Below, piece after piece: positions 7,757-17,167 of a stretch of 42,672 nt of DNA (position 1 is the stretch's first letter; each line of letters starts with the position of its first letter). The notes below the pieces were generated by a model. That model ran no database searches. It worked only from the letters and a program-made list of their open reading frames with translations, and was not told the DNA's origin. The position numbers were made by a program, and so were the translations under genes. This stretch comes from Candidatus Latescibacterota bacterium. Lineage in GTDB: Bacteria > Latescibacterota > UBA2968. The stretch is taken from positions 1-42,672 of the forward strand of contig JAGWBW010000021.1 in the NCBI GenBank assembly GCA_021295695.1, in the 5' to 3' direction.

Positions 7757-9067
7757 TTATTGTCCGCCTTCTATTACTTCAGCAAGCCGATCAATCATAT
7801 AAACCGGTATGTGGATCGCGTTTAGACCTGTAGAAGTCGTGAGTTTCCCCGGCATATCGAGATTGACGAGAACGCCTAATTTGCTCCCATGTCGCGCAGC
7901 GTATTCTGACAGACCACCTGTATCCCGCGGCCTTGTGACAAGCGACGCTTTGCACTCGATAGGTATGGTATCGCCCAATGCCGTGCGAAAGATAAAATCG
8001 ACTTCAGAACTATTGACACCTTTTTTCCAACCCGTCAAATCCTGTCCCAACGCCACGAGTTCTGTCGTCAGCATATTCTCGATAATACCCCCAAGGGGCG
8101 CGCGCTGAGCAGCATCGAGACTTGAGAGAATATCAATACGCGGCAGCGCAGTCAGTCGCAAATCATTGGCCAATCCCGGATCGTAAAGATAGCGCTTGGG
8201 CGAAAAGCCCTGTTGCTCTGGGCGCGTGCCCTGAATATTGGACTTGTAGATCAATTTCCACGACTCGAGCAACGCCAGAAAATCCGGTACTCTTCTATAA
8301 AGAGCCGACGTCGTTCGAACCATCTGCGCATATTTGCTTGGGCTACCGAGATGTGATGCCACACCGCGCAAACACTGATCGAACAAAGAGGCTTCGGTTG
8401 CCGAAAAAATTCTGGCAAAATCACTGCGATAGTCCAGATACAAACCCCGACGCAACTGCCGCCAATCCAACTCGTCAAAAAACGATGAGGCAACCGCTGG
8501 CAGCCCTCCCACATCGAGATACGACTGCACGTATTTTAGAAGGCGTTCGTGTAAAAACGGTGGAGGATCCTTGAAATCGAGCAATTCTTCCTCTTTGCCA
8601 CAGCGAAGAAACTCTCTAAAACTGAAGGGTTGCAGCAAAAAGCGCGTAACTCTTCCAACGGGAAAGCGCGTTTCCGGTCCGAAGATACGCGACATAGAAC
8701 TGCCCGTGAGAATAACCGGTGTGTGCTGCCATTTCTCTTTCATAAACCGCACAAACCCACCCAGCACAGAACTCTCTTGCGCCTCATCAATACACAGAAC
8801 GCGCTGCCCATCGCCTTTGAACTGATACACAGTCGCAAGATACGTCTCAAAATCTGCAAAATCCCTGCAAGAATTGAGATCGTGAACCGCGCGGCTATTC
8901 TCCTCCAGATTCAAGTAAAGGATCTCGCGGTCGAGTTTCGGTCTGATGGATTCTACGAGCGTAGTCTTCCCAACCTGCCGCGCGCCCTCCAACAGGGCAA
9001 CATTCGGATGTGCAACGCGATGGGTCAGATGTGATATCAGCCGTTTTTCCAGATTTCTTTGTATCAT
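7757..9067 (-). CDS. AAA_14 / DUF4143 ATP-binding protein
   Basis: 436-residue P-loop ATPase. N-terminal AAA_14 module: Walker A in LLEGARQVGKTTLVE (about residues 29-43), Walker B RVLCIDEAQ, sensor-1-like VILTGSS. C-terminal DUF4143 part carries a nuclease-fold-like IPIECKAS near residue 380 and VDFIFRT just before it (PD-(D/E)xK-like D...ExK arrangement). GAGGAG stands ahead of ATG 9067; an upstream TTG at 9088 is in frame but would place that RBS inside the gene. These proteins are common in accessory regions of bacteria and archaea and have no settled function; a role in defence or a toxin-antitoxin-like system is speculation. Confidence 0.9.
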   Translation of the reverse strand: MIQRNLEKRLISHLTHRVAHPNVALLEGARQVGKTTLVESIRPKLDREILYLNLEENSRAVHDLNSCRDFADFETYLATVYQFKGDGQRVLCIDEAQESSVLGGFVRFMKEKWQHTPVILTGSSMSRIFGPETRFPVGRVTRFLLQPFSFREFLRCGKEEELLDFKDPPPFLHERLLKYVQSYLDVGGLPAVASSFFDELDWRQLRRGLYLDYRSDFARIFSATEASLFDQCLRGVASHLGSPSKYAQMVRTTSALYRRVPDFLALLESWKLIYKSNIQGTRPEQQGFSPKRYLYDPGLANDLRLTALPRIDILSSLDAAQRAPLGGIIENMLTTELVALGQDLTGWKKGVNSSEVDFIFRTALGDTIPIECKASLVTRPRDTGGLSEYAARHGSKLGVLVNLDMPGKLTTSTGLNAIHIPVYMIDRLAEVIEGGQ

Positions 9068-9144
9068 GCTTTTCTCCTCTTTCAACAAAAATTAGCTAAA
9101 AATTGTACGCATCCAGGAAAAAAGGCACCTGGAAACCGGCTATC

Positions 9145-9570
9145 ATGAAACGAATCGCAATTATATTTTTGGGATTACTCTTGATTACCTGTGGCGCGGA
9201 ATCGCCCACATCGCCACAGGCCGTGGCGGGAATTTACACATTGCAGGCGGTTACAATTGATTCGGGTAGCGGACGTGCCCAGGTCTATCTGAATCATGAG
9301 GCGGAAGAAAATCCACCCACTGGATTTATCGAATTGAACCCCGACAGAACCTACCGCTTATATGCGAGCTTTGGCAGTCCAGAACAAAGTATTTGGGAGG
9401 TAAATGGAAAATACGCTGTAAATTCAAAACTCGAAATTACATTTTCCACATCAGGAAGAAATTTTTCGGGATTTTTCTACAACAAACAAAGTCGGATTGC
9501 CGTGACGGAATCGCTATCTGGGGCTATTGTCCTCCTGGTATTTGAAAGAGAAACTGAGAACCTATTTTAA
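9145..9570 (+). CDS. Small lipoprotein, lipocalin-like, function unknown
   Basis: 141 residues. A signal peptide (MKRIAIIFLGLLLITCG) ends in a lipobox with the lipidated Cys at about residue 17, so the mature protein should be membrane-anchored. The rest looks like a small beta-barrel of the lipocalin-like type (GIYTLQAV, GFIELNPDRTYRLYASF, WEVNGKYAV). The start is set at ATG 9145 because the lipobox must lie near the N-terminus; the frame begins upstream at 9103. No clear SD. Its last three codons overlap the end of pyrB on the other strand (9562-9570). Confidence 0.75.
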   Translation: MKRIAIIFLGLLLITCGAESPTSPQAVAGIYTLQAVTIDSGSGRAQVYLNHEAEENPPTGFIELNPDRTYRLYASFGSPEQSIWEVNGKYAVNSKLEITFSTSGRNFSGFFYNKQSRIAVTESLSGAIVLLVFERETENLF

Positions 9571-10506
9571 ATCCCTCACTCTCGCTTCCAACACCATCTG
9601 CAACAGCGCCATGCGAATAAAAACACCGTTATGTGCCTGGCGAAAATATGCAGCGCGGGGATCTGTATCAACAGCCGGATCAATCTCATCAACCCGGGGC
9701 AAAGGATGCATCACAATCGCATTCTCCGCAAGCGCCGACATCGTCTCCACATCGATAATATATTTTCCCCGCGCCCTTTCATAATCTTGTATCCGATCGC
9801 CAAACCGCTCGCGCTGAATCCGCGTCTGATACACCACATCCACCTTCGACATCACGCTCATCAAGTCGTCTTCTTCCTCAAACGCCACACCGTGATCTGT
9901 CAGATACCCCTTGATATCATCTCTCATACGCACCATATGTGGCGCGACAAAATACAACTTCACACCCTCGTACTTCGTCAACAAATAAGCCAGTGACCGT
10001 GCCGTGCGACCATTCGCCAGATCGCCGACCAATGCCACATGAATACCATCTAACCTGCCGATCTCTTTCTGAATCGTGTACACATCCAAAAGCGCCTGCG
10101 TCGGATGCTGCCCCGGACCATCACCCGCATTGATAATGGGAATCCCCGCCACATCTGCTGCCCGCCGCGCGGAACCGCTCTCGTAGTGACGCAACACAAT
10201 CACATCGGCATACCCCTCTACAATCCGGATCGTATCTTCGAGCGTCTCGCCCTTTGCCGCCGAAGAAAACTCCCGCGCGCTCTCTGTCGTAATCACCTCG
10301 CCGCCCAGGCGATACATCGCCGCTTCAAAAGACAACCGCGTGCGCGTGCTCGGTTCGTAAAACAAAGTCGCCATAATTCGCCGATTCAAAATATTCGAAC
10401 CGTAGCGACTGACCACATGCTCCATCTCTCGCGTCACGCCGAAAATATCATCCATGATATCTCGACTAAATTGCTGCGCCTCAATCACGTGAAACAGACT
10501 GTCCAT
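9562..10506 (-). CDS. pyrB: Aspartate carbamoyltransferase catalytic subunit
   Basis: Catalyses carbamoyl phosphate + L-aspartate to N-carbamoyl-aspartate, the first committed step of UMP synthesis. 314 residues, normal length. Carbamoyl-phosphate site STRTRLSFE (53-61), HPTQALLD, and the aspartate-side [10 protein letters not shown] are intact. [10 protein letters not shown] stands where many family members have D-x-K-x-GRT, a modest change. GAGGAGG is seven bases ahead of ATG 10506. No pyrI or pyrC follows; the next gene is on the opposite strand. The leader carries a terminator between promoter and RBS, so expression is probably controlled by attenuation. Confidence 0.96.
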   Translation of the reverse strand: MDSLFHVIEAQQFSRDIMDDIFGVTREMEHVVSRYGSNILNRRIMATLFYEPSTRTRLSFEAAMYRLGGEVITTESAREFSSAAKGETLEDTIRIVEGYADVIVLRHYESGSARRAADVAGIPIINAGDGPGQHPTQALLDVYTIQKEIGRLDGIHVALVGDLANGRTARSLAYLLTKYEGVKLYFVAPHMVRMRDDIKGYLTDHGVAFEEEDDLMSVMSKVDVVYQTRIQRERFGDRIQDYERARGKYIIDVETMSALAENAIVMHPLPRVDEIDPAVDTDPRAAYFRQAHNGVFIRMALLQMVLEARVRDLK

Positions 10507-10576
10507 CTCTTACCTCCTCGCAAAAAAAAACGCCCCCTTGTGAGGGAGCGTTGGTATTTAATTTGCCAGTCGTCAT
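10481..10576 (-). other. Candidate pyrB leader-peptide ORF
   Basis: A 31-codon frame starts at ATG 10576, reads through both arms of the terminator and its T-run, and stops inside pyrB codons 8-9, overlapping the pyrB start by about 26 bases. Across the terminator it encodes Gly-Gly-Val-Phe-Phe-Cys-Glu, comparable to the end of the E. coli pyrL leader peptide, which also crosses its terminator. The predicted transcript start is only one to three bases before this ATG, so initiation would be almost leaderless, which weakens the case. Confidence 0.4.
10522..10552 (-). terminator. Intrinsic terminator in the pyrB leader (attenuator)
   Basis: On the minus strand AACGCTCCCT, loop CACA, AGGGGGCGTT is followed by nine T. 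All ten pairs form in the minus-strand RNA (one G-U), whereas the plus-strand RNA has a C-A mismatch and no U-run, so it works toward pyrB. It lies downstream of the pyrB promoter and about nine bases before the RBS; there is no upstream minus-strand gene for it to terminate. Confidence 0.82.
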
Positions 10577-10584
10577 CTATTTAA

Positions 10585-10613
10585 AATATAGGCGAGAACA
10601 TTGGCTTTTGCAA
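10585..10613 (-). promoter_or_regulatory. Putative pyrB promoter
   Basis: TTGCAA (10613-10608), 17-base spacer, TATATT (10590-10585) on the minus strand; start expected near 10578, giving a leader of about 70 bases that contains the terminator. The divergent glyQS promoter begins about 30 bases away. Confidence 0.6.
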
Positions 10614-10644
10614 GAGGAAAAAACGCGTAAAAACCGACCGCAAG

Positions 10645-10673
10645 TTGACACAAACGAAAAATCAGAGTATCAT
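10645..10673 (+). promoter_or_regulatory. Putative glyQS promoter
   Basis: TTGACA (10645-10650), 17-base spacer, TATCAT (10668-10673). Start near 10680, about 33 bases before the GTG start of the synthetase gene. This placement excludes the ATG at 10551 of the longer open frame. Confidence 0.65.
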
Positions 10674-10712
10674 TTGACCTTTAACCACGATCCACCAACC
10701 GAGGAACCAACC

Positions 10713-13694
10713 GTGAGCAACCACCTGAATTTTCAAGACCTCATCATGCGCCTCGAGCGCTTTTGGGCGGACAACGGCTGTATAATATGGCAACCCTACA
10801 GCGAAAAAGTAGGCGCGGGCACCATGAACGCCGCCACTGTATTGCGCGTACTTGGACCCGAACCGTGGAATGTCGCCTATGTTGAACCCTCCTATCGCCC
10901 CGACGATGGGCGCTTTGGTGAAAACCCCAACCGCATGCAAATGCACACCCAGTATCAGGTCATCCTCAAACCCGACCCCGGCAACCCACAAGAACTGTAT
11001 CTCAAAAGCCTCGAAGCCCTGGGACTCGATTGCAAAGCGCACGACATCCGCTTTGTCGAAGACAACTGGGAATCGCCCGCCCTGGGTGCATGGGGCCTGG
11101 GATGGGAAGTGTGGTTAGACGGCATGGAAATCACGCAATTCACCTATTTCCAGCAAGCCGGCGGCATGCAACTCGATCCCGTAGCCGTTGAAATCACCTA
11201 CGGTCTCGAACGCATTGCCATGTATCTTCAAGGCGTGGATGAAGTCTGGAAACTGCAATGGAATGACACGGTAACTTATGGCGACATTCTCAAAAAACAA
11301 GAAATAGAATACTGCAACTACGAATTCTACTGGGCCGACGTCAACCGCCTCAAATCCATGTACGACATCTTTTTAGCCGAAGCCCAGGCAGCCCTCGATC
11401 GCGACCTCGTCATACCCGCACACGACTACGTCATTCGCTGCTCGCACACCTTTAATCTGCTCGACACGCGCGGCGCAATTGGCGTAACCGAACGCGCCCG
11501 TTTTTTTGCCCAAATGCGCGACCTATCGCGCCAAATAGCCGAAACCTATGTCAAACAGCGCGAAGACCAGGGACATCCCCTCATAAAACCATTAAAGGAC
11601 AAGCCCCTGCCGGTATCCAAAGCCGAAGACCTGCCCGAATTAGACTCCGCCGATCTCCTGCTCGAAATCGGCTCTGAAGAACTGCCACCTGCCGATGTCG
11701 TCAGCTCCATAGCACAACTCGAAAAATTGCTACCCGAACACCTCGGAGAAGCAAACCTCTCTTACGACAGCATCGAAGTCAGCGGCACACCGCGCAGGCA
11801 ATACGCCATCGTCAAAAATCTGCCGGGGCGGCAACCCGATGAAAACAAACAAGCGCGCGGGCCAGCCATCCGCATCGCCTATGACAATGACGGCAACCCC
11901 ACCCGAGCACTTCAGGGATTTGCCCGCGGACAGGGCATTGATCCATCACAAGTGGAACAGCGCGACGACTACGTCTGGGCAGGCATCACCATTTACGGGC
12001 GCAAAACCCAGGAGATCCTCGCCGAACTGCTGCCCGAACTCATCGCCAAACTCAGCTTTGGCAAAACCATGCGCTGGCATTCCGAAGGTATCGCATATCC
12101 GCGTCCCCTCCGCTGGATCGTCGCCCTCTTTGGCGATCAAATCATACCATTTACCTATGCGCGCGCAACAGCAGGTCGCACGAGCCGCGGGCTGCGTCCC
12201 AATGCTTCGCCAGAAATCGAAATCGCTTCTGCTTCCGACTATCGCGCACAAATGCAAAAACACGGCATAGCAATCAACCGCGACAAACGACGTGAAACCA
12301 TCAAACAGCAAGTTGAAGCACTGGCCCAAAAAATTGACGGCAGCGTACCCGACGACCCCGACCTGCTCGACGAAGTCACCGATCTCGTCGAAGCCCCGCA
12401 CGCGCTTTGCGGCACCTTTGAAAGCGCGCGCCTTTCCCTACCCCGCGAAATGCTCATCGCCGTCATGAAAAAACACCAGCGATATTTCCCTGTGCTCGAC
12501 AAAAACAGCGACCTCAAACCCAACTTCATCACCGTGTGCAACGGCCTACCCGACAACCCCGGCCTCGTCGTCAAAGGCAATGAAAACGTCATCCGCGCCC
12601 GATATGCCGATGCCAGATTCTTTTACGAAGACGACACAAACAAAAAACTCGGCGACTTTCTACCGCGCCTGGACACCCTCACCTTTCAAGAAAAACTTGG
12701 CTCTATGCGCGACAAAACCCGCCGCGTTGAAAAACTCGTCGGCGACTTATCTGCCGCGCTTGAGCTTCGTGAAAAAAATAAAAAAACGGCTCTGCGTGCA
12801 GCCAAATTGTGCAAAGCCGACCTGGCGACCAGCATGGTTGTCGAAATGACCTCTCTGCAAGGCATCATGGGCCGCTACTACGCCCTGTCTTCCGGTGAAA
12901 CGAAAGCCGTTGCACGCGCCATTGAAGACCATTACCATCCGCGCTTCCCGGGCGATTCGCTGCCCCAAACACAACCCGGTCTCGCCGTCTCAATAGCCGA
13001 CCGTCTCGACAGCCTCGCCGGTCTTTTTGGCGTGGGCATCAAACCCCGCTCAAATGCCGACCCCTACGGTCTCAGGCGCGATACCCTGGGCCTGCTTTCA
13101 AATCTCCTCGGTTACAAAATGCATTTTTCACTGCGCCATGGCCTCAACACAGCCGCCAATCACTTGCCCGTTGTGGTCAAACGAGAAGCCCTCGATGAAG
13201 CTTTTGACTACATCATCCGCCGCCTCGAAGTGGTCTTACGCGACGAGGGCCTGCGCCACGACGCAATTTCCGCTGCGATTGCAGCGCATTTGGATGACCC
13301 GTATCAAATCCAGCGCATCGCCCGGGCATTTACCGCGCAAATCCATTCCGATCAATGGCTCGATATCCTGCACGCCCATGCGCGGTGCAAACGCATTGTG
13401 CGCGACCTCTCGGAACACTACGACCTCAATCCCGACCACGACCCTGAAGAAGCCTCCAATGCACTGCACAAAGCCTATCTCGCCGCGCGCAAAACAATGG
13501 ACACATCCGACGACAAACTCACTGCCCTCATCCAGGTCATGACCGGATTGCGCGACCCCATCAACCGCTTCTTTGAAGACGTACTCATCATGGTCGATGA
13601 TCCCGGCCTCAAGCAATCGCGCCTCGCCCTTGCCCAGCGCATCGCCGCCCTGCCCGACGGCATTGCAGACCTGAGCCAGTTTGAGGGATTTTAA
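10713..13694 (+). CDS. glyQS: Glycyl-tRNA synthetase, alpha and beta subunits fused
   Basis: Charges tRNA-Gly. 993 residues. Residues about 1-300 are the GlyQ (alpha) catalytic domain: [62 protein letters not shown] linker of roughly 30-40 residues ([20 protein letters not shown]) leads into GlyS (beta) at [13 protein letters not shown], with the HD-like and C-terminal anticodon-binding parts through residue 993. Most bacteria have separate glyQ and glyS; one-piece versions are known (Chlamydia, for example). GTG 10713 is chosen: GAGGA eight bases upstream, promoter position, and GlyQ-like N-terminus. The frame opens upstream at 10551 but would need translation of promoter DNA. Confidence 0.95.
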   Translation: MSNHLNFQDLIMRLERFWADNGCIIWQPYSEKVGAGTMNAATVLRVLGPEPWNVAYVEPSYRPDDGRFGENPNRMQMHTQYQVILKPDPGNPQELYLKSLEALGLDCKAHDIRFVEDNWESPALGAWGLGWEVWLDGMEITQFTYFQQAGGMQLDPVAVEITYGLERIAMYLQGVDEVWKLQWNDTVTYGDILKKQEIEYCNYEFYWADVNRLKSMYDIFLAEAQAALDRDLVIPAHDYVIRCSHTFNLLDTRGAIGVTERARFFAQMRDLSRQIAETYVKQREDQGHPLIKPLKDKPLPVSKAEDLPELDSADLLLEIGSEELPPADVVSSIAQLEKLLPEHLGEANLSYDSIEVSGTPRRQYAIVKNLPGRQPDENKQARGPAIRIAYDNDGNPTRALQGFARGQGIDPSQVEQRDDYVWAGITIYGRKTQEILAELLPELIAKLSFGKTMRWHSEGIAYPRPLRWIVALFGDQIIPFTYARATAGRTSRGLRPNASPEIEIASASDYRAQMQKHGIAINRDKRRETIKQQVEALAQKIDGSVPDDPDLLDEVTDLVEAPHALCGTFESARLSLPREMLIAVMKKHQRYFPVLDKNSDLKPNFITVCNGLPDNPGLVVKGNENVIRARYADARFFYEDDTNKKLGDFLPRLDTLTFQEKLGSMRDKTRRVEKLVGDLSAALELREKNKKTALRAAKLCKADLATSMVVEMTSLQGIMGRYYALSSGETKAVARAIEDHYHPRFPGDSLPQTQPGLAVSIADRLDSLAGLFGVGIKPRSNADPYGLRRDTLGLLSNLLGYKMHFSLRHGLNTAANHLPVVVKREALDEAFDYIIRRLEVVLRDEGLRHDAISAAIAAHLDDPYQIQRIARAFTAQIHSDQWLDILHAHARCKRIVRDLSEHYDLNPDHDPEEASNALHKAYLAARKTMDTSDDKLTALIQVMTGLRDPINRFFEDVLIMVDDPGLKQSRLALAQRIAALPDGIADLSQFEGF

Positions 13695-13699
13695 ACGAC

Positions 13700-15019
13700 T
13701 CAAAGCGTTATCTTTGTCTGAATATTTAAAATCCGTTCGCGCCTAAATCCGCCAGTGCCATCTGGAAGATAAGTAAATTCAGCCTCCATTATCACCACCG
13801 TATTCTCTACGGGTTCCAGCGCAACCACATATCCAAACCGCGTATTGGGCGTGCCATCGAACAAATTTCTCAGGCTAACGTTTCGAAAGCGCTTCTCAAA
13901 ATACCCCTCAGCCCGTGTCACTTTTTTTATTTTGGGCAACTGCTTCAAAAATTCTGGTATCATACCCGCGCGACCCTCCACAATTTGGGCACCGCCGACA
14001 TCTCCGCGCAAGTGCTGATAGGACCCACTTGCCACAAAAATACCGTAAAATCTCACAAGAGCACTGCCAAACACCCCTTGCATCGACGCAGATTGCAGTG
14101 TAGCTTCGCGCGTTGTAATAGCCCCCGTACGCGGATCGACAATCGCTCGGTTGACATCGTAGAGCGCATCAAAATGCCCGGCCTGAAACCGACCATTCAC
14201 CCATCGATACTCAACCTGCAATCGCGCCGGTCCCACATCGACCATCACACCGGGCAAAGCGAGACCTGTGCCACTATCCTCATCCAAAATTCGCCCAGCA
14301 CCCGCATACAGCCTCGCCCTTAAATGCCGCCTATCGATAAACGGATAGCCCACATCAACACTCGCGGCTGCAAACGCGTCGCGCGGCAGATCTGCGCGAA
14401 TCGAATCGGGCAGAGCACTAAGTTGATCCGCATCCACAACCGCTGTGACGCCCATATCCAATAGCGGAACTGGTTGAAATTCGACGCGCCCTCCAAAAAC
14501 GGGGCCACCGCCTTCTAAATCCAGCAAATTGCCGATCACGGCGCGTACTGTCAAACGCCTGAAAATATGGCGAATTCTCATGTCCAAACCCGCGCGTTTT
14601 ATTCCAGGCGAACCGTGCGTATTGCGATAGTTGCGCATCACCAGCCCCGTGCCCAATGTCACCCATTCCAGAGCACCGACGTGCAGAGACAACCGCCGAT
14701 TGCGATCATCGATATCTCCATAGCGCACATAGTGAATTTTTCGCAACAGACTCTCCACACCACTCCGGCGGCTCGAAAAATCCCAGCCACTATCCCTAAT
14801 ACGCCCCTCATGATCCAGAAAAATCTCCAGATCAAAAGCCGCAGACAAGTCCCCCATGCGTATGCGAGGCTGTATATTATAGCGTTGCCTCTGCTCCTGC
14901 TCAACCGTTACAGAACCCAGTATCGCAGACAAATCCAATGGAATTCCTATTGCATCTGCGGAAATACTTTTAAAAATTAGCCCCCAAAACGCGACAATCC
15001 AACAAAACCGATACCACAT
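13700..15019 (-). CDS. Predicted outer-membrane or secreted beta-rich protein, unknown
   Basis: 439 residues with an N-terminal signal peptide (WYRFCWIVAFWGLIFKS, cleavage near SISADA). The body is rich in alternating hydrophobic/polar strands (RLSLHVGALEWVTLGTGLV, VGGRVEFQPVPLLDMGVTAVVDAD type, RARLYAGAGRIL, RLQVEYRWVNGRFQAGHFDALYDVN), as in outer-membrane beta-barrels. No family recognised. ATG 15019 follows GGAGG by seven bases; the frame starts upstream at 15049. The C-terminus ends in IQTKITL with no aromatic last residue, so it is not a classic BAM signal. Convergent with glyQS (five-base gap). Confidence 0.7.
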   Translation of the reverse strand: MWYRFCWIVAFWGLIFKSISADAIGIPLDLSAILGSVTVEQEQRQRYNIQPRIRMGDLSAAFDLEIFLDHEGRIRDSGWDFSSRRSGVESLLRKIHYVRYGDIDDRNRRLSLHVGALEWVTLGTGLVMRNYRNTHGSPGIKRAGLDMRIRHIFRRLTVRAVIGNLLDLEGGGPVFGGRVEFQPVPLLDMGVTAVVDADQLSALPDSIRADLPRDAFAAASVDVGYPFIDRRHLRARLYAGAGRILDEDSGTGLALPGVMVDVGPARLQVEYRWVNGRFQAGHFDALYDVNRAIVDPRTGAITTREATLQSASMQGVFGSALVRFYGIFVASGSYQHLRGDVGGAQIVEGRAGMIPEFLKQLPKIKKVTRAEGYFEKRFRNVSLRNLFDGTPNTRFGYVVALEPVENTVVIMEAEFTYLPDGTGGFRRERILNIQTKITL

Positions 15020-15184
15020 GAGGTCGCCTCCAAAATGATTTAGCTCCAATTTTCGCCCCTTGACTCAACATAAGACTCTTTTTTTAAAGGGGAAAGTACA
15101 GAATCGCAAAAAGCGGAACCACCCCATCAGTCAGGCGTTATCAACATAGTCTCACGTTTATAAGGTTTAACTGATTGGATTCTA

Positions 15185-15213
15185 TTGACAAAGACATTGC
15201 CTTACAATATAAT
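15185..15213 (+). promoter_or_regulatory. Consensus sigma70 promoter of the GWxTD gene
   Basis: Exact TTGACA (15185-15190), 17-base spacer, exact TATAAT (15208-15213). Start near 15220 and a 45-base leader before ATG 15266. This is the closest match to consensus in the window. Confidence 0.75.
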
Positions 15214-15265
15214 AACGAATGCCAAAACACATCTGGCCCTCCGACTTTTCCATCGGGAGAATACC

Positions 15266-17167
15266 ATGAAAAATGGATTGCGGTTCTGGATGGTTGTCTG
15301 CTGTGCCTCTTGCATTGCACTGCCGCTTTTTGCAAAAGAAGATGAAACGCCTGAACAAGACACAACCTACCGAAATACGATGTTTGCCCTGGGTCAGCGT
15401 CAGATTCAAGCGGGTGAAATCAACGAGGCCTTGGCGACTCTCCAACGCATTTTAGAACTTTTCCCCGAAGACGCCCATGTGTATTCCCAACTGGGTTATA
15501 TCTATCTCAAACGGAAAGAATACAAAGAAGCCGAAGGCGCCTTCAAAACAGCCAAAAAATTCGACAAAAGCCTCGTCGAAGCCTATGTCGGGCTTGGCCT
15601 TTCTTATTACAATTTCCGCAGAGCCATTCGCGAAGCCAAACGCGCCACCAAACTCGATCCCAACTACGGTCCGGCCTACCGTCTGCTCGGCGAAGTCTAT
15701 GAGCGATTTCAAGAAGACCACACCAGGGCCATGCAGTATTATCAAAAATACGTTGAACTCGAACCCGATAATCCCGAGGGCCTTTATTATTATGGCTTAG
15801 CCTGTGTACAGGCCAAAGCATTTGACAAAATTCTCGAACATATTGCCCCTTACCTCTCGGCAAACCCCGATGTCGTTCAGCTCTTGCCCATTGTTGCACA
15901 GGGTCATTTTTACAATGACGAGCCACAAAAAGCCCTCGAACTCTTCGAGCGTTATCTCGCCAACATCGAAGGCAGTGAACGCGCACATTACACCAATATT
16001 GCCTACGTTGCCTCAGATATAGAACTCGAAGAATACCGCGCCACCACACCGGGACCCGAACAACAGGCATATCGCGAGCAATTCTGGGCACGGCGCGACC
16101 CCGACATTCTCACCAAACTCAACGAGCGCGTCATCGAACACTATCGCCGTACCTGGTATGCACGCACCTATTTTTCATCCAATGTTTATCCCTGGGATGA
16201 GCGAGGCACCGTTTATATTCGTTATGGCGAACCCGACTACCGCTCGCGCTCAAATGATCGCAACTTTGTCCAAACCGCCGAAGTAGAGCGCGTGCGCACG
16301 CAGATGGCCGTTGACATCTACGGCCCTGAAGCGGCCTTCTTCACTTTCACAGGCCCGGTCTTCCCCATTCGCACCAACCGCGCGACTGGCTCTCTCTTCG
16401 ATCCAGATAGTCCTGCCGACATCGGCGACGAGAGTTTTACGTCCGAGGAAGCTAGCGAAGGCGTCGATGAAAGTATGGGCGAACTCCCCGAGGCCGAAGG
16501 CGGTGAGGCCTCGGACTTCAGGCTCGGTTTTGAGCGCAATCCATTTGATCGCGATGGCACCATCCCAAGCGTTTTGGACGAGCAGACGGGGCAACTCAAC
16601 ACCCGCTTGCAATTTGGCCGCTATTCACCTGTTACCATTGGCAGTGAAATTGATACTGTGCCCTGGGAAACCTGGACCTATATTCAACTCAATGGGGGCA
16701 TAGAGTTCACATTCACCGACGAATGGGGCAATGGACGCTATGACTTTGCCCCATTGCCCGAAGCCACAACCGAAGATGCCGAAGCCATCACTTATATCGC
16801 CCGCATGACCGAACACATGCCAGCAGTCATCTATCAGCAAGCCGTATCGACTTCGCCCGATTTTTATCGCCCTGGACTTCCCGGCGATATACTCAATTTC
16901 TACTATGATCTGGCGCACTTCCGCGGGCCCGACGGGCAAACCAATCTCGAGATTTATTACGGCATCCCGCCCGAGCAGGTCGAAATTGAGCAAGAAGCTG
17001 ATTCGATGCGCTGGCAAATGAAGGTCACACATCCATCTATCGCACAACCGATGAGTTCGCGTATCACGGCACGCAAGTACCAAGCGCAACCGAACAGGGA
17101 GCTTTTGTACCTGAAATCATCAAGACACAGGTACCGCCTGGCAAATACGAACTTCAAGTACAAATGA
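15266..17167 (+). CDS. GWxTD/TPR periplasmic protein, N-terminal part (frame broken near 17005)
   Basis: Signal peptide MKNGLRFWMVVCCASCIAL to about residue 25, then TPR units over about 30-190 (NTMFALGQRQIQAGEINEAL, YSQLGYIYLKRKEYKEAEGAF, AYRLLGEVYERF, GLYYYGLACVQ). The GWxTD domain core follows: FWARRDPDILTKLNER, then PWDERGTVYIRYGEPDYRSRS, where the name-giving motif is degenerate. ATG 15266 has GGGAG eight bases upstream. Family members occur in Acidobacteria, Gemmatimonadetes and related phyla; function unknown. After about base 17002 this frame ceases to look like the family, while the -1 frame continues sensibly (see next entry); the last 50 residues here are probably out of frame. Confidence 0.85.
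   Translation: MKNGLRFWMVVCCASCIALPLFAKEDETPEQDTTYRNTMFALGQRQIQAGEINEALATLQRILELFPEDAHVYSQLGYIYLKRKEYKEAEGAFKTAKKFDKSLVEAYVGLGLSYYNFRRAIREAKRATKLDPNYGPAYRLLGEVYERFQEDHTRAMQYYQKYVELEPDNPEGLYYYGLACVQAKAFDKILEHIAPYLSANPDVVQLLPIVAQGHFYNDEPQKALELFERYLANIEGSERAHYTNIAYVASDIELEEYRATTPGPEQQAYREQFWARRDPDILTKLNERVIEHYRRTWYARTYFSSNVYPWDERGTVYIRYGEPDYRSRSNDRNFVQTAEVERVRTQMAVDIYGPEAAFFTFTGPVFPIRTNRATGSLFDPDSPADIGDESFTSEEASEGVDESMGELPEAEGGEASDFRLGFERNPFDRDGTIPSVLDEQTGQLNTRLQFGRYSPVTIGSEIDTVPWETWTYIQLNGGIEFTFTDEWGNGRYDFAPLPEATTEDAEAITYIARMTEHMPAVIYQQAVSTSPDFYRPGLPGDILNFYYDLAHFRGPDGQTNLEIYYGIPPEQVEIEQEADSMRWQMKVTHPSIAQPMSSRITARKYQAQPNRELLYLKSSRHRYRLANTNFKYK

Noticed and set aside
9110-9130. Inverted repeat CCAGG/CCTGG upstream of the lipoprotein gene.
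   Set aside because: Five pairs with a 10-base loop are too weak to call an operator or terminator.
10551-10712. ATG extension of the glycyl-tRNA synthetase frame.
   Set aside because: It lies upstream of the TTGACA/TATCAT promoter and encodes nothing like GlyQ.
16999-17001. Second in-frame TGA as another selenocysteine codon (GWxTD gene).
   Set aside because: The upstream part is in a different frame, so the TGA marks the frameshift point, not a recoded codon.
16995-17030. Programmed -1 frameshift in the GWxTD gene.
   Set aside because: No X-XXY-YYZ heptamer or strong downstream structure at the switch; mutation or assembly error is simpler.
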